Positions 21,293 through 32,144 of a DNA stretch of 64,000 nucleotides are shown here, one piece after another. The position numbers were made by a program, and so were the translations under genes. The notes beneath the pieces are model-generated. The model searched no databases. It was not told the origin of the DNA and was given only the letters and a program-made list of their open reading frames with translations. Source of the DNA: Cyclina sinensis (lineage: Eukaryota; Mollusca; Bivalvia; Venerida; Veneridae); assembly GCA_012932295.1 (NCBI GenBank), contig JAAONU010000001.1, forward strand, positions 60,204,927-60,268,926, written 5' to 3'. How positions within the stretch are numbered: position 1 is the first letter of the stretch; each line of letters opens with the position of its first letter.

Positions 21293-21717
21293 TACATAAA
21301 ATTTTCTTGAAAATCATGGTGACTTAATAAGCTGAACAAACGACACGAGTTGATGTGCACTGTCACAGATGCATATAAATGTTACATATTGAAAACACAG
21401 CATGATTCTCTCTAGACACGGTAGGCACACGGTATGTGTCTGAAAATAAGACAAGTGCACCGATAAGCAGAAAGAAAATTTAAAAAAACTCCTGTATAGT
21501 GAAGACCTTTAAAACAAAAGGTATGTGCTTCAGTATCTTGAAAGATCATATCTTTTAAAAGAGGTTATTTGATAATCATTTCTTTTAAAAGAGGGTATAT
21601 AATCACTATCAATAAAATGAAAATGATACCCGTGAGTCTTTTTTTTGATGGATTTTAATATAAATTATGAATTTTTACAGTGATTTCTTTAACAAACGTT
21701 TGTTCTTATTTTTTATT

Positions 21718-21766
21718 AAAAAAAACAACAACAAAAAAACAACAACAAAAAAGCAACAACAACAAT
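21718..21766. repeat. (CAA)n / A-rich simple repeat
   Basis: Imperfect CAACAACAAAAAA repeats with A runs. Confidence 0.9.
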
Positions 21767-22699
21767 CTGACTATTTGTACTGTTTGCTATGATGAATGTT
21801 ACGAAAATATAGCAGCCTTTTTACAATTATTTATTTTTTTTCATTTTGAGAGCTTCTTATCAAAATTAGCACTATTAATTTTATTTTGGCATTTTAAAAA
21901 TTTTTCAGTGTACAAAAACTTTGTTAAGATAAAACTACTTTCCTGCACGACAAATAGTATCATAATTATATCACTATTGAACTATATGAAAAACAGTCAG
22001 GACACTGGAGAATTAAATATTAATTGATCAAATACGGATTAGATTCTGCATAATTAGGTATGTTTTCTTCTTTTTTTTTCTAAACTTAAGCGTTTATGGG
22101 CCTAACACTCACTTTTCGCGTAATTTGAATGGAACTCGCCAAACATAAAACCTTTTAGATAATCGCTTTGCAGTTATCTTCAAAATGGTCTCCCTATAAT
22201 CACTGAAAGAAAGAATCCTTAATCTGCATATCTCGATACTATTTTGACAATATGACTTATAATGATAGTAGAATTTAATTACGAGTACATTTAATTTAAT
22301 TTAATTTAATCACATTTGTCGCATGGCTCTTCTCGCGTTTTGCTTACTGGTACTGCTGTTACTGCTACTGCCAACTTCACGTTTGATTTAATTTCTACTG
22401 CCAACTGCTACTGCGTACTACTACTGCCAACTTCCTATTATTGTCGTTATAGGTGAAATCTCTCAGAGATTAGCTAGAAAAATCTATTAATTTTTTTGAA
22501 CTTTCGTAAGAAAAGTCTATGTAGATATGCCAGTGAGGGCGCATTTAAATAACAATGTGTGTCTTGTTTTGATAGATTATGTATGTCGACGACAGTTATC
22601 AAATCAAAGCACTGAAGACACTGAATTTGTTTGGGTCATAGAACCAGTAATCAATGTTGCCAATATTTTCTTTTCCTTCCATTTTGAAGAAAAGTTGTT

Positions 22700-23150
22700 T
22701 AAAAGTGTTCATTTCTCATAATTATTGGCTGGTCCTGTAAGAGACTGAATACTCCTCTAATGCTGCACCAGTGTACTCGGTATTGAACATTGAAAAATAC
22801 TGTCTTGTCGAAAATATTCCCACATGTCACTTTGTCAGAAGAGTATTATGTAGTTTCATGTTAATACATGATATTGCCTTAAAGTTATAAATAATAATTA
22901 AATATGAAAAATTACAACGGACATTAATTGCAAAATTATGCATAAGAACGTCATGGTTCATATGGCACTCCACTTTATCAATGAAATTTATCAAAGTGTG
23001 AAGTTTCAAGTTGATATATCCAACACTTTTGAGTGATTCCCCGGGCACTAAATTAAAGGATGAAAAATCACAAAGGACAATGAATGCAAAATTATGCATA
23101 AAAAAGTTGTGGTTCTTGGACACTGCGATCTCCTCAGTAAGATCTGTCCA
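22700..23150. repeat. Degenerate tandem repeat, about 159-bp unit
   Basis: GATGAAAAATYACAA blocks with GCAAAATTATGCATAA recur at about 22904 and 23060. The same family reappears at 46130-46430, ending there in the same ATGGTTCTTG...CAGTGAGATCT block. It is a dispersed, locally tandem repeat with no coding. Confidence 0.6.
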
Positions 23151-24278
23151 TCTATGTAGGCAAATTTGATAAATTACAAATAATGATGCCGCCAGTACTT
23201 TTTAAATTATGCACTCCCTGTGCTGGAGGTTGGCGGGGAATATAATGAAATTTGAAATGAAATCCAAGTAGTAATTGCCTAAGATCAAGTGTATGAAGTT
23301 GAAATACTAGACAATTAATGTTAATGTGCAAATCAGCATCTCTTAGTAACAAAATTGCACCTAGTGAATGTTGTATTAATGGATTTTTGGTTGGTCAATA
23401 CATAGAATTCGGATTGGGTACATTGCAAACAAACAAATGCAAACCTGTTAAATGATGGATCAGACGCGAATCTGTTTTCCAATTTAATATCTTTGAATGA
23501 ATTAACACTGTTTGCTAGATTTCCATTTAGATTTTATTAAAATCTGCCATTGGAAGTTAAGGGAGATGTATTTAAAGTTATATGGCTTTGTCTTAGATAG
23601 TATTGAAATAAATAACTTTAGCAACGAATTTTACGATATTTTGTATATGAATAGAACTACATCTATGCATGTGTATAATATTTCAAATAGGGAAACATTA
23701 ACTGTATCAAAACAAATGTATTTCATACTAAACTAAAAAATGAATTTTAGTTTTAGTACAGTAATCTTAAACCTCGTCCAGTGACAACAAAAGCCATCCA
23801 ATGTTATTGGCCCATAGATAGTTATACAGAACAACATTGTCATTATTTGCAGGCTTCCTTTTACATTCAGTTAGTACATTGTCATACTTTAAACAATGTT
23901 TCAGAACAATTTTTCATATTTTTTAATTTGATCTTGACTGTTAAGGCTACTATTTTATAAATAAATACATTTTATACAAACTTATATTTTGATGCTGTAT
24001 TATTTATTCTGTAATATAAACATTTGAAAAAATTACCCAAGTGTACTAATTGGAAAAGAATTATAGAATACATTTTCTGGCAATGCATGAATATAATAGT
24101 TCTAACAGTTCTAACAGATCTTTGTGTTCATAAATCATTCTTTAACAGTTATTATGTAAAAGGAACAAGGAATTAAATATTCAAGTGGTATAGGAAATAT
24201 AGAGATGTCACAAAAATGCAATGGACAGACAGTAACTCCCCCATAAAGTCCTTCTCCCATTCAGTGTCAGGCGATCAA

Positions 24279-24410
24279 ATTCTTACGAAGAAGTAAGTCT
24301 TTAACAGAAAGATGCAATACATTTAAGAATACAAAAATAGCTAGAATGGGATTCGAGTACCGATTGTAGCGCATCGAAGGCTTACACTCTTACCACTGAG
24401 CTAAAGAATC
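24279..24410 (-). mobile_element. tRNA-derived element, Arg(TCG)-like head
   Basis: On the minus strand a tRNA-like head (24410 to about 24340) shows A box TAGCTCAGTGGTAAGAG and B box GGTACTCGAATCCC, with an anticodon-loop-like CTTCGAT. A 3' tail, GCATCTTTCTGTTAAAGACT ending TTCGTAAGAAT, follows. The tail is the same family as the ends of the palindromic element at 49039-49237, but the tRNA-like head differs and no second inverted arm is present. Interpreted as a SINE-like element. Confidence 0.6.
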
Positions 24411-24646
24411 AATTGGTTATTGTGAATCCGCGACACGGAATACACAAATACACGCAAATACTCCCAAAACACTTGATTTATACCTCAATAGTGATAAAAG
24501 ACAGGTTTTTTAAAACAAATATTATTGTAAGGTATATATCTACAACGCAAAGAAAAAATTGAAATTGAAATTCAACATCACCAGTCGTACATATTAGCTA
24601 ACTTTCGGACATAAACGGCTATCATAAGATTTTCGCTCTGTGAAAA

Positions 24647-24675
24647 AAACAAACAAACAAACAAACAAACAAAAA
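24647..24675. repeat. (CAAA)n microsatellite
   Basis: Seven perfect ACAA units followed by an A run. Confidence 0.9.
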
Positions 24676-24825
24676 ACATATTTATGGTTGTTTTTCTTCC
24701 ATTCACAATCAATCTGCTAAGCCTACTGCTTTCAAACGCGGCAATAATTGTAATGATTTTGAAGGAAATGCTGAAAATGATAATGATACTCGATATTTTG
24801 TATTGGCTATGAGGCGACGGATCAG

Positions 24826-25450
24826 GGCGAAGTGTAAAACCCGAAACCCGGAGAAATTATAGCGATTTTCCGGAAATAATGGAAAAGGCTGTAAGTGCCG
24901 TAATACGTGTGCTAGAGTCATAATTTTGATATCTATATACCCTTGAGACTCTAAGCTTTAACATACATGTAAATAATTATATTTGCTTAAGGCAAATGAA
25001 AGTTAATAACGCTCCTGAAAATAGCATTACCGCTGCCATAAAATACAGCCGTACGAGAAAACCCGGAAATCACGTAAAAGGCTATATTTAACTAAATACG
25101 TATGCTAGAATAAAAAAAATTCTATATTAAGTAGAGACTCAGCTTTTACATATATGTAATATCTGCTTAAGAGGAATTCGTATTATCAAGCTCATGAAAA
25201 TGGCTTTACCGCGGCCGTAAAATACAGTTGTACTAGAAAACCCGGTTATCATGGAAAAGGCTCTTAATTACTACGTGAGCTATATTGGTATCTATATTAA
25301 CTAGAGACTCTCAGCCTTTACATATATGTAAATAATTATATTTGCCTGAGAGGAATTTATGTTATGAAGCCCTCAAAAATAGCATTAGTGATGCCGCAAA
25401 ATACAGCCGTACGAGAAAACCTGAAATTATGGGAAACTGCTACAAGCAGT
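24826..25450. repeat. Tandem repeat, about 3 units of 170-190 bp
   Basis: The block GAGACTC...GCTTT...ACATA recurs at 24945, 25134 and 25304. Each unit also carries AGAAAACCCGG (25050, 25235) or a diverged form of it (25405), and a TAAAATACAG block. No coding capacity. Confidence 0.8.
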
Positions 25451-25507
25451 ACCGTAATAATATGTTATTAGTTACATCATTTTAAGATTGTCTTTTGTTA
25501 ATTTGAA

Positions 25508-25655
25508 AATTTATACTCATGGGTGTCTCTGGAATGGGATGCTTTCTGTATCTTGCACTACTCCCTTAGCATAAAAAACTAATCTCTTCAGGAGGAGTTG
25601 GTCATATGGGCAACCGGTACCGACGATAAATAAGCTCAGATAGATAGATAGATCA
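25508..25655 (+). mobile_element. Truncated SINE tail with (GATA)n end
   Basis: GTGTCTCTGGAATGGGATGC through CTAATCTCTTCAGG and AACCGGTACCGACGA matches the 3' half of the SINE at 25892-26170. It ends in GATAGATAGATAGAT. The tRNA-like head is absent. Confidence 0.8.
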
Positions 25656-25891
25656 AATTCGATAAGTTAGGTCAGAGACATAGATATGTCTCTGGTTAGG
25701 TGTGCTATCTTAATCATCCATACAGCAAGAAAATTGACTACTGATTAATTTTGTGCTTTAATGTGGAGGTTTGTGTTAAAACAAACAAAAACTCGATAAT
25801 ATATAAACAGGATTTCTTTATATACCTTTTCTCAAGTCTAAGGGAGATAATCATTACTATAAATACAACGATTAGTGATCAGTTCGGAACG

Positions 25892-26170
25892 ATCAGTGGT
25901 TCAGTGGTAACGCGCTGGACTGGTAATCCAGGAGTCCCGAGATCGATCCCTCGCTCCTCCACTAACATTACTAATTACCTTTCGGATGAGACGTTAAACC
26001 GAGGTCCCATGTATCAGTGCTGTACACTGAGCATGCAAAGAACCAGGAGTGTCTCTGGAATGGGATGCTTTCTGTATCTTGCACTACCCTCGCAAATTAA
26101 AATAACTAATCTCTTCAGGGGACGTCGGTCATATTGACAACCGGTACCGACGAGCTCAAATAGATAGATA
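25892..26170 (+). mobile_element. tRNA-derived SINE, full length
   Basis: The head has A box TGGTTCAGTGGTAACGCGC and B box GAGATCGATCCC, with an anticodon loop CTGGTAA suggesting a tRNA-Thr(GGT)-like origin. A conserved central block TTCGGATGAGACGTTAAACC follows, of the type shared among many invertebrate SINEs. The 3' tail ends in TAGATAGATA. RNA polymerase III would transcribe it, and movement would rely on LINE enzymes. A truncated copy lies 240 bp upstream. Confidence 0.85.
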
Positions 26171-26249
26171 TCTTTTTTACTTTTACTAGTAAATTTAATC
26201 ATTACTGCTGTCTGCTTATTGTGCATATTCTTTATTAATCTAAACGTAT

Positions 26250-26645
26250 TTAAAATGATTTCCAGAAAAGCGGTGTTTTATCCGGGTTTTCCGTAGAATC
26301 GGGTTAATTCTATATCAAATAACCTTACTTAACGTCATTAAATCAAGCTAATTTTCATAAACGTTTCATATTGAAACGTAGTTTAAACATATATGGTATT
26401 TTCTTTAATCTGTCTTTACTAATTCAATGTTTCATTCCGCGTTTTCCGTAGAATCGTGCTTTTTCTTTATCAATTTAAACTTACTGAGCGTCATTAAATC
26501 AAGATTTTTTTTTATAAATATTTGTTTTTGATAGGAAAATAAAGCATATGTAGTATTTTCAGTTATTTATCTTTGTTATTTTTTAAAAAAGAACGTCAAA
26601 AATGAATTCCGGAGAATCGATGTTTTTCCGGGTTGTCCAGGTTTT
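26250..26645. repeat. Tandem repeat, about 2.3 units of 155-165 bp
   Basis: TTTTCCGTAGAATCG recurs at 26287 and 26440 with a diverged third copy near 26610. The block ACGTCATTAAATCAAG or GCGTCATTAAATCAAG recurs at about 26332 and 26487. It is oriented opposite to the array at 24826-25450. Confidence 0.75.
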
Positions 26646-26675
26646 ACACCTGCCTACAGATCTGGACCTCGTCAC

Positions 26676-28630
26676 TTGTAAGTAATAAACAGAGAAACCG
26701 TGACCTAATTAAAATATATGGGCTTTTCTCAAGGTTATACCTGTTACAAACTCGTTTGTAATAATAGTCAACTTCTACATTCATCTATCGTTAAGAAAAC
26801 ACCACATGATAAGAAAGAATCTACAAACTTTTCATGAGCGTGGTAATCTTTTCTGTTTACTTATCGGCGAGGTTTGGTCACGTTACAAATAAATGCGTAA
26901 TTTCATGTAAACGAACACCCTTTCATTCAAAAGTACTGACTGACATGTTGATAATCAAAGTTGTTTGAATATATTACCGATAATTTGTTGAAGTGAAAAG
27001 AATTGCACACTATTAGGAATCTTTAATCTTTTAGTCAGTATTGACTTTTGGCAGTAATAAGTTGAAGTTGACCAGTCGGGAACTATTTTTCTGTTCTCTG
27101 AGAAGGGTGTAAAAATTAATGCGCCAGTTCATTTTATACAGACGGATTTGGTAACTAAGAAGTGATAGAGGCCGAAATTGTGCTAACATTATTGGTTTGG
27201 TCTGACGACCCAAACAAATAGAAATCTCAGATTTTTTAGTTGCCAGGTAATGATGATAGATAATAATATCATCTGTAGCTCCAATAAATATCCTGGTCGT
27301 CTTGTTAGATAATTTTTTAATTCGTTCTCGAACAAATGTCAGGTATGAATTCTGACAAAAAAATGGAGTAAGTAGCTATACACTTCATCCATATTTACCT
27401 TTAATCAAAATAACCAAGTTGTAAGGCAGTCGAGATATGCTGCGACACAGTGAGTGTTCAGAAATAGAAGTAACAAAGAGAAGATATTTCCTTCACTTCT
27501 AAACTGAATTTAAATAGAAAAGAAATCAGTTATAGGAGGTAAAATTACTTTATGATAAATATATACATTAAACAGTTCTACAATATCCAGCTGCTCATTG
27601 GATGCTTCCTGTTTCCCCCCAAAATAACTATCTTGAAGTAAAAAGAATTGTAATCGTTATTTTTGCACTATTCAAAATTAAAATGGTAACTTTGACCATA
27701 ATTTAACTTCAATCACAAAACAACAACAACAGATCCTGTCTATATTTTTTCTTAATTTTACTTGTTTTTTCATGGATTGCGTTGATTAGGAAGCGATTTG
27801 ATATTTCTCAAGTAGAGGACGACAATGATCGAAAATTGACAGGTGACATTTTGGCCCAAGGCCACCTTGACCTCTGCTTGACCAATACCCGATCGCTTCT
27901 CGAGCATTTTGCTTATCGAGTCAAACTAGATTTTTTTGGACATGACAATGTTCGGTAAGGACACCGGGGTGATGCATACCAATGTAGACTATTCGAGCGA
28001 TTAATCGGGCTTATCGGCAGTTGGAACCTTGCATTATACGTATAATTTCTATGACAGTTGTGTATATATTACAGTCTTCATTTGTTTATATTTAGTCCGT
28101 CGTTTTCCCATGACCAGGAAAACATAATTTAAGAGGCAATCGATCAGCTTAGTAATTAAAGTAAAATACAACCTCAGAAAAGATTTGAATTCTACAAGAA
28201 ATTAGTGTAGTAGCAAATAAATTATTGATTAATTTTAAACCAATGTCCATAATGTAATCTTTGTATTAAGAGCCCTGCGTAAATATGTAATGAAACGCAT
28301 AGAATACATTTGTTATATCATTTTCGACTAGAATAAACAAACAGTATTTTCAAAGATTTTTTTGCGCATTGTTGCACATAAAGAATATTTAGGTTTCCGC
28401 TACCAATCAAATCACTTTGACCGCCCTGATAGCAGTTTGACTAACTGCTTGCTGAGGCTTGCACATAATTTGTTCTGACCGCTTGTCGATCATAAACCAC
28501 CCTCACACCTCATTGGTTTAAAACCGTTTAGCGGAAAAAAGATATAAATACATGGGCCAATAATTATCGCTTGTACAGAATGAAGTATTCTCGGTCACAA
28601 TGTAGGTGGTTACGAGCATGATCTTGGTGT
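26676..28630. other. Gene-free stretch
   Basis: No supportable gene. Open frames are short and without domains, and composition is ordinary AT-rich DNA. A few CCGATCGC/GCGATTAATCGGG palindrome-like patches occur around 27890-28005. Confidence 0.5.
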
Positions 28631-29165
28631 TATTTAATAATTAATTTAATATAGGCTCTATTATTTGACAGAGGGCAGTCGTATTGGACCTGAGGTCGAA
28701 GGCGAATACGACTGTTCTTTGTAGGAATTGCAGGGACTATTTCAATTAAATGATTTAATGACAATTTTATTTCATAATTTTAGAATTTGCTCACCCTCCA
28801 TCTTGCGTCGTCAGCTTCTGTTCATGAGAGTTACAAGCTGTTATAAAAAGCAAATCGGCTTTTCATACAAATACTGTACTAAGGTCAAATACATTTTTGA
28901 GTCACTTCTTACTGCTTATAGGCTAAATATATATAAACAGGATAAAAGTTGATAGAACTATTTTAAAGATTCCTAATACTCTATGCTACTACTTGGAAAA
29001 GAAAATGGCTGTCATTTAAAATTGAATTTTGTATCATTTTTTGGTCAAACATGTGAGCTTCAAGAGGGCCAGTATCAATTCCACCTTTCAGGCTCGCAGC
29101 CGATCAGTGTTATTGATATTAGTCAGTCTTCTGGTATGGGATTTTGCTGATAATGAGTGGTTATA
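28631..29165 (+). repeat. Diverged direct repeat, copy 1
   Basis: This block shares long aligned segments with 29485-30045: AGTCGTA...ACGACTGT near the start, AATGACAATTTTATTTC in the middle, GAAAAGAAAATGGCTG and the CCGATCAGTGTT block near the end. No protein coding; function unknown. About 850 bp separate equivalent points of the two copies. Confidence 0.75.
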
Positions 29166-29484
29166 AAATAATTCATGCTTCTGACGTTTTTAAGTTTTAT
29201 AAAGCTGACCAGTCATGTTTTGCTATTTTTTTCATTTGAAAGTTTAGTTCGATTGCTTATTTATGTATCTGTCTGTACTTTAAAGCTGCTGACCCCAAGA
29301 ACTTAGCTTGAACATACTTTAATTCAAAAAACCAATTCAAAAATATAATTTTATACTTTACTACGACTTAGAAACTGAAGAAAAAAATGTTAGTAGTCGG
29401 ATTCGAGCCTGTGACCCTGCTTGGGGAGAGACCAACTAGTCTACTGCACAACGGTGTCTTTTCCTATGAAAAAGTTTTTAATTA
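29166..29484. other. Spacer between the two direct repeats, with a tRNA-like patch
   Basis: Contains a weak tRNA-like sequence on the minus strand (about 29398-29463) with GGCTCGAATCCG as B box and a poor A box. Nothing else seen. Confidence 0.35.
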
Positions 29485-30045
29485 TGTCTCATTAAATAAT
29501 TGATTTGATATAGGCCCTGTTATTTGTTCGAGGGTAGTCGTAGCCGAGACCGAAGACCGAGCGCCAATACGACTGTCCCAAAGCACAAATAACAGGGTCT
29601 ATTTCAATTCAATTTTTAATGACAATTTTATTTCTTAACAATTACAGAATTGCTTATCCTCCATTTTATTCTGTCGTCTGCTTGTGTTCATGAGACTTAC
29701 AAGTTGTGAGAAAAAAAGGCTATTCACACAAATATCCTACAAAGGCCATATACAACCTCTTTTGGTAGTCACTTAGTACTGATAAAAAAGTGGATAGAAC
29801 AATTTCAAATTTTCCTAAATCTGGATGCTATCACTTCGAAAAGAAAATGGCTGCCGTTTAAAATTGAATTCTATATCATTTTTGGACCTATCTATAAGCC
29901 AATCAAATGGAGCTACATGAAAGCCAATATCAATTTCACTTTTTCGGCCCGGGACCGATCAGTGTTTTTAGATATTGGCCCTGGTATTTAGAAAGTCCAC
30001 CGTTTGTTGCGTCAGGCGTGTGGTATATTATGGTGCATATAATAA
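29485..30045 (+). repeat. Diverged direct repeat, copy 2
   Basis: Second copy of the block at 28631-29165. It retains a terminal foldback, ATAGGCCCTGTTATTTG paired with CAAATAACAGGGTCTAT (about 29509-29608), that is decayed in copy 1. This suggests the family is a hairpin-bearing element. Confidence 0.75.
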
Positions 30046-31390
30046 ATGGTTATGAAATAAACTTAGTTATTTAATAATTTGTGACTAAAGGTGTTAAATA
30101 TTTACCAATAAAATTTTCTCACTAACTAAACAGTTCGAAAAATCCGAAAATGTTACTAAAAATAGCCGTGTGGAAAATCTTATCTCACATGGGCTTATCT
30201 CGAATTCATTTAAAATGCGAACTACTTTTTGTATTCATATGCGCATATGTCACCGTTGACATTTTTAATTCATCTGTGTTTTTACTTTAGATTACACGTT
30301 CTCTGATTAATTTGCATTTAAATCACTTTAATCCATCAACTTTACTCATTCCTGGTGTTAAAACCTACGTTATACGTTTATTTTTAATCCATTTTACTTG
30401 AATCGGTGAAACGTGTATCCGCCATGTTTAATATTGTGTATTTGAAATTTGGTTGTTATGTTCACAGGCGTGAATACACAAAGAATAGTTCAAATTTTCT
30501 TTTGCGTTTGTTAGTTTTTTTTTTCAGTGAGTGAGTTAGTGAGAAAAATAATCAATCATTGGGCGTGGTTGGAGATCGGGATATCCAATGATAGATTCTA
30601 TCAATGAAAAACTATTTATTTCGATGTGTTTCCGTTGCGAAAAAATAAGTCAGTTTGATATTTTTTGTTCTTAAATACATTAAGAATTAGTCATTTCTTT
30701 ATGTATTAACATTTTCCTTTTTATGCTTCGGCGACAATAAGAAGGCGTTTGCGAAAATTTCAGTCGAAACTTCTTTTCTTCCGTGGTGAATAAAATTTTA
30801 GATGACAATGTAAGCAATGAAAGGATAGCCAACAGGATTTAGATATCTGAATGAAAAACATCTACTTTAGAAGTGTGAGATAACAGAAACCGAATCGTTC
30901 TCAATGAGTCGATATTGGTATAATATGCCTAAGAATAGATCCGTATTGTTATAAAGTTTGTGCAACTGGGCTTGATAGAAAAGTTTAAAACAGCTCGTTA
31001 ACAACTGAACGGTAGAAAAAGTTGTCTCCAACACTTCCTTGTAACTGTTGGTAAAAAAGAAGAAAACTACTACATAAATATTACATGGGGGGAAAAGGCC
31101 AACTAGGGGAATTTCGGTTAAGTATAGAATACAATATTTCCGATGCAGGTGCTTGCTGTATCACGTGACACGTTCCGCAACTTGGCCTCTTCACCAGTCT
31201 CGGCACAGGCATTCGTTTAATCGTTTCATGAATAAATGTCCCGGAACACTATATAACCAACGCAAAGTACCAAAATTCACAAGAATGAATCTGAGGTTCA
31301 ATTTATATCAAACAAATGTAATGTAAATCTTATCGTCTCTAATAGTGTTAATCTTTTCTTTCTATATGTAACAGGTAGTAAAAAAATTCA
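30046..31390. other. Gene-free stretch
   Basis: No exon or element recognised. Only short frames occur. Confidence 0.5.
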
Positions 31391-31465
31391 AGGATCGACC
31401 GGGTCTTGAACCCAAGGCCTTCCGCTTACAGGGCGGACACTCTACCAAAGGAGCCACCAAGTCAC
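31391..31465 (-). repeat. tRNA-like sequence (pseudo-tRNA or SINE head)
   Basis: On the minus strand A box TGGCTCCTTTGGTAGAGTG and B box GGTTCAAGACC are spaced as in a tRNA, with an anticodon-like CCTGTAA loop between CCGC and GCGG. The outer acceptor stem is not convincing, so a SINE head or tRNA pseudogene is more likely than an active gene. Confidence 0.5.
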
Positions 31466-32144
31466 ATAGCGTTACCTCTCGAATTATCAGCAATATACCT
31501 GTACCCGGCAGCATAATATTACAATCAATAACTCCATTCCAAGTGAAAACTTTATTCCACCGCATCCTTGATTTCTCTCAAATAAATTTCATCGCTTGTT
31601 TACAGAAGTTTTTTGTGACACCAATTTCGGTCTCTTATGAAGTAAAAAGAAATTAGATATTAAATTGTTGAACAAACACAATTTAGAAAATGTCCCTAAA
31701 TATACAGTTTCTCCTTTTTGGCTGTTCTTATAGATGACATACTTTACTTATCTGGTTTGTCGTCTTCATTTATCAAGTTAACTTAGACTTACCTTTTGTC
31801 ATCATTGATATATACATAAATTTAATAACATTCTTCCCTTTTATTTTGCCTCACCCATGCACAGTTTCAGTCTAAGAACTGGTCGGGTATGAATTCAGAG
31901 GCATGAATTCAGAGGTAGCTCTAGTTATTGTAAGACTATATGTAATATATACATACAGCTGCAAATCCTTTTTTTCTACCGTATTTAGAGGGATCCTTTC
32001 TTGAGGCCGCTGTACACAAAACCAGAAGTGTCTCTGTGCAATTTCTTCACTGTTCAGAGCAATTGGAAAGCCAACAGCTATCACTGCCTGTTCCAACACG
32101 TTTTGTTGACGTTCCAAGGAAAAAAATCAGACGAGCAAAACAAA
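31466..32144. other. Upstream region of the GT31-like gene
   Basis: No other gene seen. Acceptor-like sites (TTTTTTTCTACCGTATTTAG at about 31970-31988) lie before the long frame, so a 5' untranslated exon farther upstream is possible. Confidence 0.4.

Larger units (their letters stand above)
21293..24278. other. Gene-free stretch with simple repeats
   Basis: No gene seen. It contains a CAA-rich run (21718-21766), an (ATTTA)n run (about 22291-22316), a CTGCTACTGCCAACTTC-type trinucleotide-rich patch (22345-22440) and two copies of a 159-bp-spaced degenerate repeat (22700-23150). An open frame at 23512-23736 has no recognised domain. Confidence 0.5.
24810..26675. mobile_element. Candidate foldback element with tandem-repeat arms
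   Basis: The left outer end (around 24821-24885: AGTGTAAAACC, CCCGGAGAAA, CGATTTTCCGGAAAT) matches the reverse complement of the right outer end (around 26604-26665: ATTCCGGAGAATCGATG, TTTCCGGG, GGTTTTACACC). Each arm is a tandem array, about 170-190-bp units on the left (24826-25450) and about 155-165-bp units on the right (26250-26645). Units share GAAAACCCGG on one side and CCGGGTTTTC on the other. The centre carries a SINE and a SINE tail. No transposase seen. Confidence 0.5.

Noticed and set aside
23512..23736. 74-codon frame as a LINE or gene exon
   Set aside because: No motif of RT, zinc knuckle or host domain could be recognised.
26014..26226. 70-codon minus-strand frame
   Set aside because: Covers the 3' half of the tRNA-derived SINE; no protein expected.
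24826..26645. CRISPR-like array
   Set aside because: Units are 155-190 bp, diverged and without short identical repeats and unique spacers; the DNA is eukaryotic.
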